Shown: piece after piece, positions 53,745-61,497 of the stretch | Numbering within the stretch: position 1 is the first letter of the stretch | Layout of the letters: each line of letters opens with the position of its first letter | Notes under the pieces: model-generated | Databases searched by the model: none | What the model saw: only the letters and a program-made list of their open reading frames with translations | What the model was told of the DNA's origin: nothing | Translations under genes and position numbers: made by a program | From: a bacterium 1XD21-70 | Lineage (GTDB): Bacteria; Bacillota; Clostridia; Lachnospirales; Lachnospiraceae | Reading direction: 5' to 3' | NCBI GenBank assembly: GCA_003669055.1 | Contig: RAYB01000005.1 | Location: forward strand, 89,648 to 153,647 | DNA length: 64,000 nt

Positions 53745-54749
53745 ATGATAACAGGGATTTTGAAGCGAAAAGGAATTTGTCTGGCCTTGGTTTTTATGGT
53801 GGTTTTCACTGGCTGTGCTGGTGGAGCCGGGCGGCAAAGTGCGGATGCAGAGAGAGGGGAAACGGAGGGAATTTCTTCTGGGGCAGGGGAGATTTTGCAG
53901 GAGACAGGGGAGTCTTTACAGCCGGAGGAAGGCAGGGCGCCGGAGCCTGAAATCACAGAGGCAGACTGGTCAGAATATTTTGACGGTTTACATGGCACAG
54001 CAGTCCTGTATCATGCAGAGGACGGGCGCTTTCAGATTTATAACAGGGAACAGGCAGTGACCCAGACCTCACCCTGTTCCACCTTTAAGATTATTTCCTC
54101 CATGGTTGCCTTAGAAAGCGGAATCATTCAGCCGGAAGATTCCACCTGTGCGTGGAGCGGGGAAGTATTTTGGAATGAAAAATGGAATCAGGATATCGAT
54201 TTCAGGCAGGCATTCCGTGAATCCTGTGTCTGGTATTTCAGGAAAGTCATTGATACGATTGGGCAGGAACCGATGCAGGAAGCACTAAAGAAGCTTTCCT
54301 ATGGGAACTGTGATATTTCAGACTGGGAGGGGAGGAGAAACACCAACAACAGCAACCGGGCATTGACCGGCTTTTGGATAGAATCGTCCCTGAAGATTTC
54401 CCCCAAAGAGCAGACAGAAGTGATGGAACGCATTTTTGGGGAAAACGCTGTCTGTTCGGAGAAAACACAGAAGGAATTAAGGACCGTGATGCAGGTGACG
54501 GGGGAGGAAGCACTGGAAAGCAGGCCGGAGATCTCCCTGTATGGAAAGACCGGGATGGGAAAGGTTCAGGGTGCTGTGGTGGATGCCTGGTTTACGGGAT
54601 TTGCAGAAAAGAAAGCGGCAAGCGGAGCCAAAAACGGGACAGAAACCGTATATTTTTGTGTACATCTGGGAAGAAATGACGGCAGGGATGTGTCCAGTAC
54701 TTTGGCAAAAAAGATTGCCATCCAGATCGTGCTGGAGGATGGCTTTTGA
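53745..54749 (+). CDS. Class D beta-lactamase (OXA/CDD-like), lipoprotein
   Basis: 334 residues. Lipobox VVFTGCAGG (Cys near 25) and an acidic spacer to about 78 precede the catalytic domain. Active-site elements: S-T-F-K (112-115, nucleophile and carboxylated Lys), S-C-V (160-162), Y-G-N (186-188) and K-T-G (268-270), plus FWIESSLKISPKEQ after YGN. All class D motifs are complete and in order, with spacing like the CDD enzymes of Clostridioides. It would hydrolyse penicillins at the outer cell face. ATG 53745 follows AGGAAAGGAAAAG. The frame extends upstream inside HxlR without a site. It sits directly behind the HxlR gene. Confidence 0.9.
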   Translation: MITGILKRKGICLALVFMVVFTGCAGGAGRQSADAERGETEGISSGAGEILQETGESLQPEEGRAPEPEITEADWSEYFDGLHGTAVLYHAEDGRFQIYNREQAVTQTSPCSTFKIISSMVALESGIIQPEDSTCAWSGEVFWNEKWNQDIDFRQAFRESCVWYFRKVIDTIGQEPMQEALKKLSYGNCDISDWEGRRNTNNSNRALTGFWIESSLKISPKEQTEVMERIFGENAVCSEKTQKELRTVMQVTGEEALESRPEISLYGKTGMGKVQGAVVDAWFTGFAEKKAASGAKNGTETVYFCVHLGRNDGRDVSSTLAKKIAIQIVLEDGF

Positions 54750-54879
54750 TTCATGACGGGTTGTATAGCAGGCGTTATGCCCGCCTGATATTTTTTCATT
54801 CCGTGATGGATTTTGAAGGATATGCACATGTCAGGCAGCCATGATTTTTTGACAGAGGCATAATCGATGTTTTGGGATA

Positions 54880-55143
54880 TTGCCGGCTGATCGATATTCC
54901 GGTATCCGCATAGATAGAGAAGGCAGCGAAACGGTCTTTTTGTTTCCCTTCTGGGAGGAGATTTATGCCCGTGACACAGAAAGAAAGCAGGATAAAAAAG
55001 AGGCCGGAGACACGTACCATGTCATGAAAAATATCTATGAAGAATTTGGCTATGAGACAGTAACCGCGCTTTGCTTACCGGCAGAAGAACGTGCCCGGTG
55101 GATTAGAGAAAGGATTGGGGGCTGTGAATCAACTGCTGGTTGA
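54880..55143 (+). pseudogene. C-terminal remnant of an AAA-type nucleotide-binding protein
   Basis: About 88 codons read TVFLFPFWEEIYARDTERKQDKKEAGDTY, then YEEFGYETVTALCLPAEERARWI. This resembles the C-terminal third of the AAA_28/zeta-like small ATPases (PPWE-x-IYxxDxERxQ ... EERVRFI). The P-loop half is missing upstream and no proper start is present (TTG 54880 only). The surrounding gap (54750-54879 and 55144-55218) shows nothing else. Confidence 0.5.
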
Positions 55144-55218
55144 ATCTGCCAAAATCAACCAATGGTCAGTTCCAGAGCAATTTTTTCCTGTTATACTGAT
55201 GGCAAGGAGGATGAGGAC

Positions 55219-55971
55219 ATGAACCAGGAAACGATAGGAAAATTCATTGCAACCTGTCGAAAAGAGAAGGGGCTTACACAGGCACAGTTAGCAGAAAAGT
55301 TAAACATTACCAACCGGGCAGTATCAAAATGGGAGACCGGAAAAAGCATTCCGGATGCCGCCATTATGCTGGACTTATGTAAAATACTTGGGATCAGTGT
55401 GAATGAACTGCTCAGCGGAGAAAGGATTGCTATGGAAAATTATCAAAAAAAAGCAGAAGAAAATCTTGTGGAATTGCAGCAAAAAGCAAATAACGCCCAA
55501 AAAAGCGTAAATTTCTTTATAAAGCTTGTAATCCCAATTTTGGGGGTGCTGTTTATAGTCAAATATGGAATCGGCAGCAGAACCTGGTATTTTGTAGATT
55601 CCATCAGTATGGAATTTATCCTGATTCCCTGTCTTTTGGTGCTTTTATGTACAGGATATTGGCGGGGCTTTCTAAAGGCATTTGTCTATATCATTAAGAG
55701 AGACCATTGCACGGCAGAAATGATAAGGGACAGTGCAAACGCGCTTAAGCTGGTATACAAATCCAGTATGATTTGGGGAAGCATTGGTTTTACAATCAGC
55801 ATGGTCAATCTTATGCGTAAGCATATGCTTGATTCCGAGTTTGCCTCCCCTATGTTATGGGGGGATATATCAGTGGCGCTGCTTCCCTTGTTTTATGCCC
55901 TGGTTATAAATGCGGTACTGGTGCCGTTGTATTTTGAACTAAAGCGTTTACATGCAAAAAACACAGAGTGA
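55219..55971 (+). CDS. XRE-type regulator with a four-helix membrane domain
   Basis: 250 residues. A Cro/C1 helix-turn-helix fills about 1-65 (GKFIATCRKEKGLTQAQLAEKLNITNRAVSKWETGKSIPDA). After a coiled linker come four hydrophobic segments (about 95-115, 125-145, 185-205, 215-240), so the DNA-binding head is membrane-anchored. The last pair (ALLPLFYALVINAVLVPLYFELKR) recalls MotA/ExbB-type helices, but similarity is slight. ATG 55219 follows CAAGGAGGATGAGG. No obvious partner gene. The preceding gene remnant may have been one. Confidence 0.85.
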   Translation: MNQETIGKFIATCRKEKGLTQAQLAEKLNITNRAVSKWETGKSIPDAAIMLDLCKILGISVNELLSGERIAMENYQKKAEENLVELQQKANNAQKSVNFFIKLVIPILGVLFIVKYGIGSRTWYFVDSISMEFILIPCLLVLLCTGYWRGFLKAFVYIIKRDHCTAEMIRDSANALKLVYKSSMIWGSIGFTISMVNLMRKHMLDSEFASPMLWGDISVALLPLFYALVINAVLVPLYFELKRLHAKNTE

Positions 55972-56024
55972 GGGTATGATGCAGTAAGATAAAAAGAAGC
56001 GCCGACAACAAGGAGGGACAGAAC

Positions 56025-56576
56025 ATGCCACAGGGAAAGGAAGGGACAAAAGCCATGGAAAAGAAAATATTAGAGACAGAGCGGCTTTACCTGCGGGAAA
56101 TGAGGCCATCCGACTTTACAGACCTCTGCAAAATCCTGCAAGATGAAAAAGCCATGTATGCATACGAAGGGGCATTGGGGGATGAGGAGGCACAGGAGTG
56201 GCTTGACAGACAGCTTTCCCGCTATCAGAAATGGGGCTTTGGATTGTGGGCAGTGATTTTAAAGGAGACCGGGCAGATGGTCGGGCAGTGCGGGCTGAGC
56301 ATGCAGCCCTGGAAGGAGAAGGAGGTGCTGGAAATCGGTTATCTTTTTCAGCGCGCCTTCTGGCATCAGGGATATGCCACGGAAGCTGCCAGAGCCTGTA
56401 AGGATTACGCCTTTGAAGTGCTGGATGCAGGGGAGGTATGCTCTATCATCCGCGACACCAATACCGCATCCCAAAAGGTTGCCATCCGAAACGGCATGAC
56501 AAAAACAGATACCTGGGTTAAACACTATCGCGGCATAGATATGCCCCATGAGCGGTATGTGGCTGTCCGGAAGTGA
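56025..56576 (+). CDS. GNAT-family N-acetyltransferase (RimJ/RimL-like)
   Basis: 183 residues. ETERLYLREMRPSDFTDL at the start, GLWAVILKETGQMVGQCGLSMQPW and the acetyl-CoA loop FWHQGYATEAARACKDYAF are typical of ribosomal-protein or small-substrate acetyltransferases. ATG 56025 has AGGAGGGAC in front. ATG 56055 (MEKKILETERL) is the alternative and closer to family N-termini. Substrate unknown. Confidence 0.9.
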   Translation: MPQGKEGTKAMEKKILETERLYLREMRPSDFTDLCKILQDEKAMYAYEGALGDEEAQEWLDRQLSRYQKWGFGLWAVILKETGQMVGQCGLSMQPWKEKEVLEIGYLFQRAFWHQGYATEAARACKDYAFEVLDAGEVCSIIRDTNTASQKVAIRNGMTKTDTWVKHYRGIDMPHERYVAVRK

Positions 56577-56588
56577 CGGGACAGCCAT

Positions 56589-56796
56589 GATTTTCGATTT
56601 GTTCCCGTTCAAGCCCCCTTTGCTCCCTGGAAGCATTGGAAAATCCCATATAAAAGTAGAGGGAGAGGAATTTTACGCTGCCATTAAGCGCAATACCAAT
56701 GGTGGCGGAGAGAATTCTCTGGTGCTAAAAGGGGAGGATGATTTCTACGAGATGTTTTTTGCAGACTTAGAGACAGGAGTTTGTGAGTCCGTGTGA
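56589..56796 (+). CDS. Short hypothetical protein or gene remnant
   Basis: 68 codons from ATG 56589. The middle (HIKVEGEEFYAAIKRNTNGGGENSLVLKGEDDFYEMFFAD-like) has normal coding composition, but no ribosome site stands ahead and no family is recognised. It could be the tail of a lost gene. It lies in the 340-base gap between the GNAT gene and the hypothetical gene at 56917. Confidence 0.3.
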
Positions 56797-56820
56797 TGGG
56801 GAAGGTTAAGCAGCTGACGA

Positions 56821-56900
56821 TGCATGGATTTTTTTGCCTGCAAAGTGACAGGCCTGGCATCCGGCGCAGTTTTCACTTCATTCAGGGAGAAATCAGGAAA
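56821..56900 (+). pseudogene. Fragment of a flavodoxin gene (diverged copy of part of 58571-59053)
   Basis: The DNA from CATGGATTT through GCCTGGCATCCGG to GAAATCAGGAAA parallels 58688-58770 inside the intact flavodoxin gene, with one base missing and scattered substitutions. Translated, MDFFACKVTGLASG corresponds to MDLSAYDVIGLASG. Only about 27 codons survive. It runs directly into the leader of the gene at 56917. Confidence 0.55.
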
Positions 56901-56916
56901 CGGGGGAGGGCAAACT

Positions 56917-57396
56917 GTGGCAATATACTATAGCGTTAAAGTGAAAACCGAAAAACTGGATAGCAAGATTTTAATAAAAGCTTTTGAAGATTTAGGGTTC
57001 AGAAGTAAAAATACAGAGATACTGCCAAATGGGATATGCATGGATTTTTTTGAAGAATTAGGGTTTGATGTGTATTTAACAGATGCCGGCAATTACCCAT
57101 ACAATAGCTGGGAAACCATATTTGGTGACAAAGAATTTGTGTTTGAAAGAACGTTGCAATTTCGTTTTGACAAAGAATATGAAGACTGGGAAAAAAGATA
57201 TTCCATTATGCTGACAATCATTTTTGGACTCCTGTCAGGTATCAGGGACGAAGCTATCCTGATAAACAGCGGCGGAACAGAACTTTGTTTCTGGAAAGAA
57301 AACGGGGACATTATACTAAACAATCAGGAAGGAATATGGAACCATAACTGCTTTAAAGATATCATTAGGAATAAAAATATAAGCGATTCTATGTGA
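56917..57396 (+). CDS. Hypothetical protein, AT-rich
   Basis: 159 residues from GTG 56917, which follows GGGGGAGGG (56902-56910). Reading further upstream enters the flavodoxin fragment and is not real. The sequence is a mixed alpha/beta cytosolic protein (AIYYSVKVKTEKLDSKILIKAFEDLGF, then IIFGLLSGIRDEAILINSGGTELCF). No signal, no membrane helix, no catalytic motif recognised. Lower GC than its neighbours suggests acquisition. It resembles small immunity-like or SMI-type proteins only in size. Confidence 0.6.
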   Translation: MAIYYSVKVKTEKLDSKILIKAFEDLGFRSKNTEILPNGICMDFFEELGFDVYLTDAGNYPYNSWETIFGDKEFVFERTLQFRFDKEYEDWEKRYSIMLTIIFGLLSGIRDEAILINSGGTELCFWKENGDIILNNQEGIWNHNCFKDIIRNKNISDSM

Positions 57397-57466
57397 AAAC
57401 CAGCAAAAAACAAAAGAGAAACAGGAAAGAACTGAAAGAAGCAGGAAAAGGAGAAAAGAAAAAAAT

Positions 57467-58414
57467 ATGAGACAGTGGACACAGGCTGCAATTATTGGCA
57501 TGGGAGCCCTGGGGATGATGTACGGGGAGCGGATTGCTGAAAAACTGGGGGCAGAGGCAGTCTGCTTTGTGGCAGATGAGGAGAGAAGCAGACGCTATCA
57601 GCAGATGGATTTTGCGGTAAATGGGAGGAACCGGCATTTTACCATCCGCAATGCAAAGGAGATGAAGCCAGTAGATTTGGTGATTGTGGCAGTGAAGGGG
57701 ACAGGGCTTTCGGCAGCGCTGGATGGGATGGCGCCGTGTGTGGGTCCGGAAACGACGATCATTTCCGTGCTGAATGGAATCAGCAGCGAGGAAATCATCG
57801 GAGAGCGGTTTGGCAGGGAGAAGGTAATCTGCTGCATTGCACAGGGAATGGATGCAGTGAAATTCGGCGGCACACTCCACTATTCCCGGTTTGGTGAGTT
57901 GCGGATTGGGATTCTGGCAGGAAACGAATCCGGAGGAGAACAAGGCAGGAGAAACCTGGAACGCCTGCAGGCTCTAAAAGATTTTCTTGACCGGGCAGAG
58001 ATTCCCTATGTGGCAGAAAAGGATATCCGATACCGCCTCTGGGGGAAATTTATGCTGAATGTGGGGGTCAATCAGACCTGCATGGCCTATGAAACCAATT
58101 ACGGGGGTGCCCTGGCAGCCGGGGAGGCCTATGACACCATGACCGGAGCCATGAAAGAGGTGATCTGCCTGGCCAATGCAGAAGGCGTGGCATTAACTGA
58201 AAAGGACATGGAAGAGTATCTTGAACTTTTAAAAACCCTTTCACCAGAAGGAATGCCCTCCATGCGGCAGGACGGGTTAGCCCGTCGGTTGTCGGAGGTA
58301 GAACTGTTTTCAGGGACTGTGAGAAGGCTGGCTGCCAGACATGGCCTGAAGGTGCCTGTCAATGACAGGCTGTATGAGAGAATTTGTGAGATGGAGAGAG
58401 AGTACAATGCCTGA
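57467..58414 (+). CDS. panE: 2-dehydropantoate 2-reductase (ketopantoate reductase)
   Basis: 315 residues. NAD(P)-binding motif IIGMGALGMMYG replaces the usual GxGAxG with GMGALG. The catalytic lysine is in LWGKFMLNVGVNQTCM (near 195), and the conserved Glu in LSEVELFSGTVRRLAARHGLKVPVNDRLYE. This enzyme supplies pantoate for coenzyme A synthesis. Other members act on branched-chain 2-oxo acids. ATG 57467 follows AAAAGGAGAAAAG. The flavodoxin gene follows after about 160 bases. Confidence 0.9.
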   Translation: MRQWTQAAIIGMGALGMMYGERIAEKLGAEAVCFVADEERSRRYQQMDFAVNGRNRHFTIRNAKEMKPVDLVIVAVKGTGLSAALDGMAPCVGPETTIISVLNGISSEEIIGERFGREKVICCIAQGMDAVKFGGTLHYSRFGELRIGILAGNESGGEQGRRNLERLQALKDFLDRAEIPYVAEKDIRYRLWGKFMLNVGVNQTCMAYETNYGGALAAGEAYDTMTGAMKEVICLANAEGVALTEKDMEEYLELLKTLSPEGMPSMRQDGLARRLSEVELFSGTVRRLAARHGLKVPVNDRLYERICEMEREYNA

Positions 58415-58576
58415 GCCGGAAGGACAGCAGGGAATACAAAGCCGCCATCTCATACCAATACAGGATGCGGATCCGGATGATTCGGCATTTTACATATGAG
58501 CCACCCGGCCGGACGATAAGCCGGACAGGCCGCGGTAAAATCAGACAAAAACAGGCAGAAGGAAAGGAATATGCTC

Positions 58577-59053
58577 ATGAAAGCAATCATTGTATATGCA
58601 TCGGTGCATCATGGAAATACCAAAAAGATTGTGGAGGCCATGGCACAGGAATTAGGTGCAGACTTAGCAGACATTACCCAAAAGAAGGACATGGATTTGT
58701 CTGCCTATGATGTAATAGGCCTGGCATCCGGTGTGTTTTTTCACTCCATGCATGAAGAAATCAGGAAATTAATAGAGAACATTACATTTTCTGAAAATCA
58801 GAACGTGTTCACTGTCACTACCTGCGGTGTGGGATATTGCAATTATGCAAAAGGTGCGGCCAGGAAGCTTCAGGAAAAGGGAGCCCGTTATCTTGGAAAT
58901 TTTCAGTGCCGCGGCTATGATACCTTCGGCCCCTTTGGCAAGATCGGCGGAATTGCGAAGCACCATCCCAATGACCGGGATAAGGACAAAGCCAGGAAAT
59001 TTGTGAGGGAGAAGGTGAAAGGGATGGGAAAAGAGAAGGGAAGAGAAAGATAA
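58577..59053 (+). CDS. Flavodoxin-family protein
   Basis: 158 residues. The FMN phosphate loop is VYASVHHGNTKKI at the N-terminus (S/T-x-x-G-N-T), then DVIGLASGVFFHSMHEEI and TTCGVGYCNYAKGAA. The C-terminal KGMGKEKGRER is strongly basic. ATG 58577 is 10 bases after GGAAAGGAA. ATG 58571 is possible but too close. It likely transfers electrons from a quinone or metal reductase. A fragment of a diverged copy lies at 56821-56900. Confidence 0.88.
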   Translation: MKAIIVYASVHHGNTKKIVEAMAQELGADLADITQKKDMDLSAYDVIGLASGVFFHSMHEEIRKLIENITFSENQNVFTVTTCGVGYCNYAKGAARKLQEKGARYLGNFQCRGYDTFGPFGKIGGIAKHHPNDRDKDKARKFVREKVKGMGKEKGRER

Positions 59054-59108
59054 AAGAAAGAGAAAAGGAAGAGAGAAGAGAAAAGAAAAGGCAAAAGAGC
59101 AAAAAGGA
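59029..59108 (+). repeat. Polypurine tract of about 80 bases
   Basis: From the end of the flavodoxin gene into the intergenic space the plus strand is almost pure A/G (GGGAAAAGAGAAGGGAAGAG and onward), interrupted by one T near 59052 and single Cs near 59091 and 59099. It is low-complexity and could form unusual DNA structure or an AG-rich message end. Confidence 0.6.
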
Positions 59109-59192
59109 TAAAGACTGAGAATTTGCAGTGATTCTTGAAAAAGCAGGAACCAGCGATAAAACGGGCGGGTGCTGCCAGGAGGCAAAGCGTAA

Positions 59193-60203
59193 ATGAAAAA
59201 AAGTATTGTTTTACCGGTCTTGGCCGGGATAATGGTATTGTCTGTATGGGGATGTGAAAACAAAGAACAAGAAAAGGCGGAAGCTGATACGGGAATAGAG
59301 GCTGCGGCTGATCAGAAAAAAGAGCAGCCGAAAGAGAGCCAGGAGAATGGCAGCGGCCTTTCTTTTGAAGATTTCCGTAATGTGGAATTTGTATTTTGCA
59401 GCGGGGTAGGAGGCTGGCAGACTTCCCTGACCATAGGAGAGGACGGCAGCTTTTCCGGGCTTTTCTTTGACGGGAATATGGGAGATATTGGGGAAGGCTA
59501 TCCGAACGGGAGTATACTATGGAGCGAATTCAGCGGAAGATTTACGCCGCCGGTACAGGAAGATGCCAATACGTATTCTGTGCAGATTGAAGCATTGGAG
59601 TATAAGGAGCAGATAGGGACAGAAGAGATACAAGACGAGATGCGGTATTGCTATACCGATGCCTATGGCCTGGATGGCACAAAAACGATACGGATTCATG
59701 TGCCTGGTGCTCCCTTGGAACAGATTTCAGAGGAGGCCAGGAACTGGATCGGCTATTATGATCTTTCCCAGACTACGGATACAACACTTTCTTTCTATGT
59801 GCTGGAAAATGAACAGCAGGGATATGGATTCCGGGGGTTTGATATGGTGGAGGAACTGAGAAAGACCATAGTATATACGGAAAGACAGGTTGCAGAACAG
59901 GAAGAGTCGATTCAAAAGGAAATGCTGTCCCAGACGGAACTTACGGAAAAAACCGGGTACATATACAATCTTTGGGATCAGGCATTGAACAGCACCTGGG
60001 ATGTCTTAAAAAAGACTCTGGATGCTGAGACAATGGAAGCCCTTACCGTGGAGGAACGCAGATGGATTGACCAGAAAGAGGCAGCAGTAATCGAAGCAGG
60101 CGCAGAATTCGAGGGCGGAAGTTTGCAGCCGATGGCCATGAATGATATGGCGGCAAAGCTGACAAAAGCCAGGGTGTATGAATTGTTGGAATGGTTGGAG
60201 TGA
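59193..60203 (+). CDS. Lipoprotein with LprI-like (DUF1311) C-terminal domain
   Basis: 336 residues. Lipobox SVWGC (Cys near 21), a Glu/Lys/Gln linker to about 55, a beta-rich domain (FVFCSGVGGWQTSLTIGEDGSFSG ... ILWSEFSGRFTPP) to about 230, then a helical domain EKTGYIYNLWDQALNSTWDVLKKTLDAETMEALTVEERRWIDQKEA matching the DUF1311/LprI pattern of lysozyme-inhibitor-like proteins. ATG 59193 follows CCAGGAGGCAAAG. The next gene (start 60230) has its site inside this gene's end region and is probably co-transcribed. Surface localisation is predicted. Lysozyme inhibition is family-level only. Confidence 0.8.
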   Translation: MKKSIVLPVLAGIMVLSVWGCENKEQEKAEADTGIEAAADQKKEQPKESQENGSGLSFEDFRNVEFVFCSGVGGWQTSLTIGEDGSFSGLFFDGNMGDIGEGYPNGSILWSEFSGRFTPPVQEDANTYSVQIEALEYKEQIGTEEIQDEMRYCYTDAYGLDGTKTIRIHVPGAPLEQISEEARNWIGYYDLSQTTDTTLSFYVLENEQQGYGFRGFDMVEELRKTIVYTERQVAEQEESIQKEMLSQTELTEKTGYIYNLWDQALNSTWDVLKKTLDAETMEALTVEERRWIDQKEAAVIEAGAEFEGGSLQPMAMNDMAAKLTKARVYELLEWLE

Positions 60204-60229
60204 TCAGAGGCGCAGGAGAAGGGTTGATT

Positions 60230-61117
60230 ATGAGAAAAAGGACAATTATTATTTTGCTGATATGTATACTGTCAGCAGCTATCATCATGATTGTATTTGC
60301 TATTGTCACTGGCAGGAAACCATATAAAGATTTGGGGGCAGAGCAAATCGTATCTGCCACGGTTCATTTATCACCGCCAGACAAAACCATTCAAATTACA
60401 GAAACTAAGGAATTAGTGGATTTACTAAAAGATGTTGTTATCTATAATGAGGATAATTCTTACACAGAGCATGACGGACAAGGCGTTACTTTTACATTGG
60501 CCATGACAGATGGAACACAAACAAGCATTATGGCATATAATCCGTTTTTGGTGATCGACGGTGTCGGCTATAAAACAAAATTTGAACCGTGTGAAGCACT
60601 GAATCATTACGCGAATATGCTGCTTGAACGAACAGAAATGCCTGATTGTGCAGATAATACGCAGGAGATAACATTTCAGGCAGCAGTCATTGAGGTAATA
60701 GGCGGTTCGGTTTTAGTAAAACCCGTGGATGGTTCTTTGGAACTTAATGCAGCAGATAAATTCAGCATCCCTAATAAAGAGGGACTTGTGCTGCAAACCG
60801 GCGGCATTGTAGAAATTGTTTACAATGGAGACATATTAGAATCTTACCCCGCACAATTGGGAGAAGTATATAAGATTACGCTGCCAGAACAGGCAAAGGC
60901 AGATGCCATGGGGGACAGGATTCTGTACTATGATACTGGAAGGGAAAGTACAGCCAGCGGGCGTTGCGGCAATATGGATGGAGAGATCACATCAATGGTT
61001 GATAGAACCGAAATCCCAATGGAAGATAACCAGTCCAACTTCGGAAGCGGATTTGGATACCAGTATGGAGCAGATGATACAATAGAGATTTATAGGAATG
61101 AAAAATGGTTTGTCTAA
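60230..61117 (+). CDS. Membrane-anchored hypothetical protein
   Basis: 295 residues from ATG 60230 behind GCAGGAGAAGGG. One N-terminal membrane helix (IIIILLICILSAAIIMIVFAIV, about 5-26), then an extracellular part of two segments: about 30-150 (TETKELVDLLKDVVIYNEDNSYTEHDGQG-like, resembling YtzH/PrcB-type small beta domains only vaguely) and about 155-230, a small barrel-like region (VIEVIGGSVLVKPVDG ... GIVEIVYNGDILESYPAQLGEVYKI), close to the DUF3221 pattern. Ends with a Ser/Asp-rich tail. It follows the LprI-like lipoprotein gene by 26 bases. Confidence 0.7.
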   Translation: MRKRTIIILLICILSAAIIMIVFAIVTGRKPYKDLGAEQIVSATVHLSPPDKTIQITETKELVDLLKDVVIYNEDNSYTEHDGQGVTFTLAMTDGTQTSIMAYNPFLVIDGVGYKTKFEPCEALNHYANMLLERTEMPDCADNTQEITFQAAVIEVIGGSVLVKPVDGSLELNAADKFSIPNKEGLVLQTGGIVEIVYNGDILESYPAQLGEVYKITLPEQAKADAMGDRILYYDTGRESTASGRCGNMDGEITSMVDRTEIPMEDNQSNFGSGFGYQYGADDTIEIYRNEKWFV

Positions 61118-61135
61118 TTAGAGAGTTAGTATAAA

Positions 61136-61408
61136 TCATTCCTTCCAGCGTTTTAATGTGGGGAACCACTCCAGCATGGCTTTTCTTGCCTCTTCCTCCT
61201 TTAGGCCAGGGTTGGCGGCAACCATATGGGGGATGCATATCTCAATCATCTCTTCCATAGTGCCATGGAAAGTAAACTCACCGTTTTCAAAACAATATTT
61301 GCAGTAGTCTCCATTTTTGCTGCCGTCGGCATTAGTTCCGTTCAGCCCGTCATTATCTCCCATAGGCATACCGCAGCACTGGCAAAATTTTGGGGTTATC
61401 TCATTCAT
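61136..61408 (-). CDS. Putative zinc-ribbon domain protein
   Basis: 90 residues. FCQCCGMPMGDND near the N-terminus and YCKYCFENG form a four-cysteine zinc-ribbon (C-x-x-C ... C-x-x-C), followed by a helical tail (MVAANPGLKEEEARKAMLEWFPTLKRW). This is the putative zinc ribbon (PF12674-type) protein often encoded next to YafY/WYL regulators. ATG 61408 follows GGAGGTAAGG. In-frame starts up to 61501 lie in the promoter. Probably controlled by the neighbouring YafY protein. Confidence 0.85.
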   Translation of the reverse strand: MNEITPKFCQCCGMPMGDNDGLNGTNADGSKNGDYCKYCFENGEFTFHGTMEEMIEICIPHMVAANPGLKEEEARKAMLEWFPTLKRWKE

Positions 61409-61456
61409 TTTCCTTACCTCCGTCTGTTTAATAAGTTTTAATTTTGTATTGAGTTT

Positions 61457-61497
61457 ATCACATATATCCTGACATCTTTTGTCAAGGTTTATTTTTT
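61457..61497 (-). promoter_or_regulatory. Promoter-operator of the zinc-ribbon gene, copy 1 of a shared element
   Basis: Minus strand: TTGACA (61485-61480), then N4-ATGTCAGGATA-N-ATGTG, preceded by ATAAACC. The dyad TGACAT-CTT-TTGTCA (61470-61484, one mismatch) overlaps the -35 and spacer. The same arrangement is found before the YafY gene. The exact -10 hexamer is unclear (TGTGAT at 17-base spacing). Confidence 0.6.
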
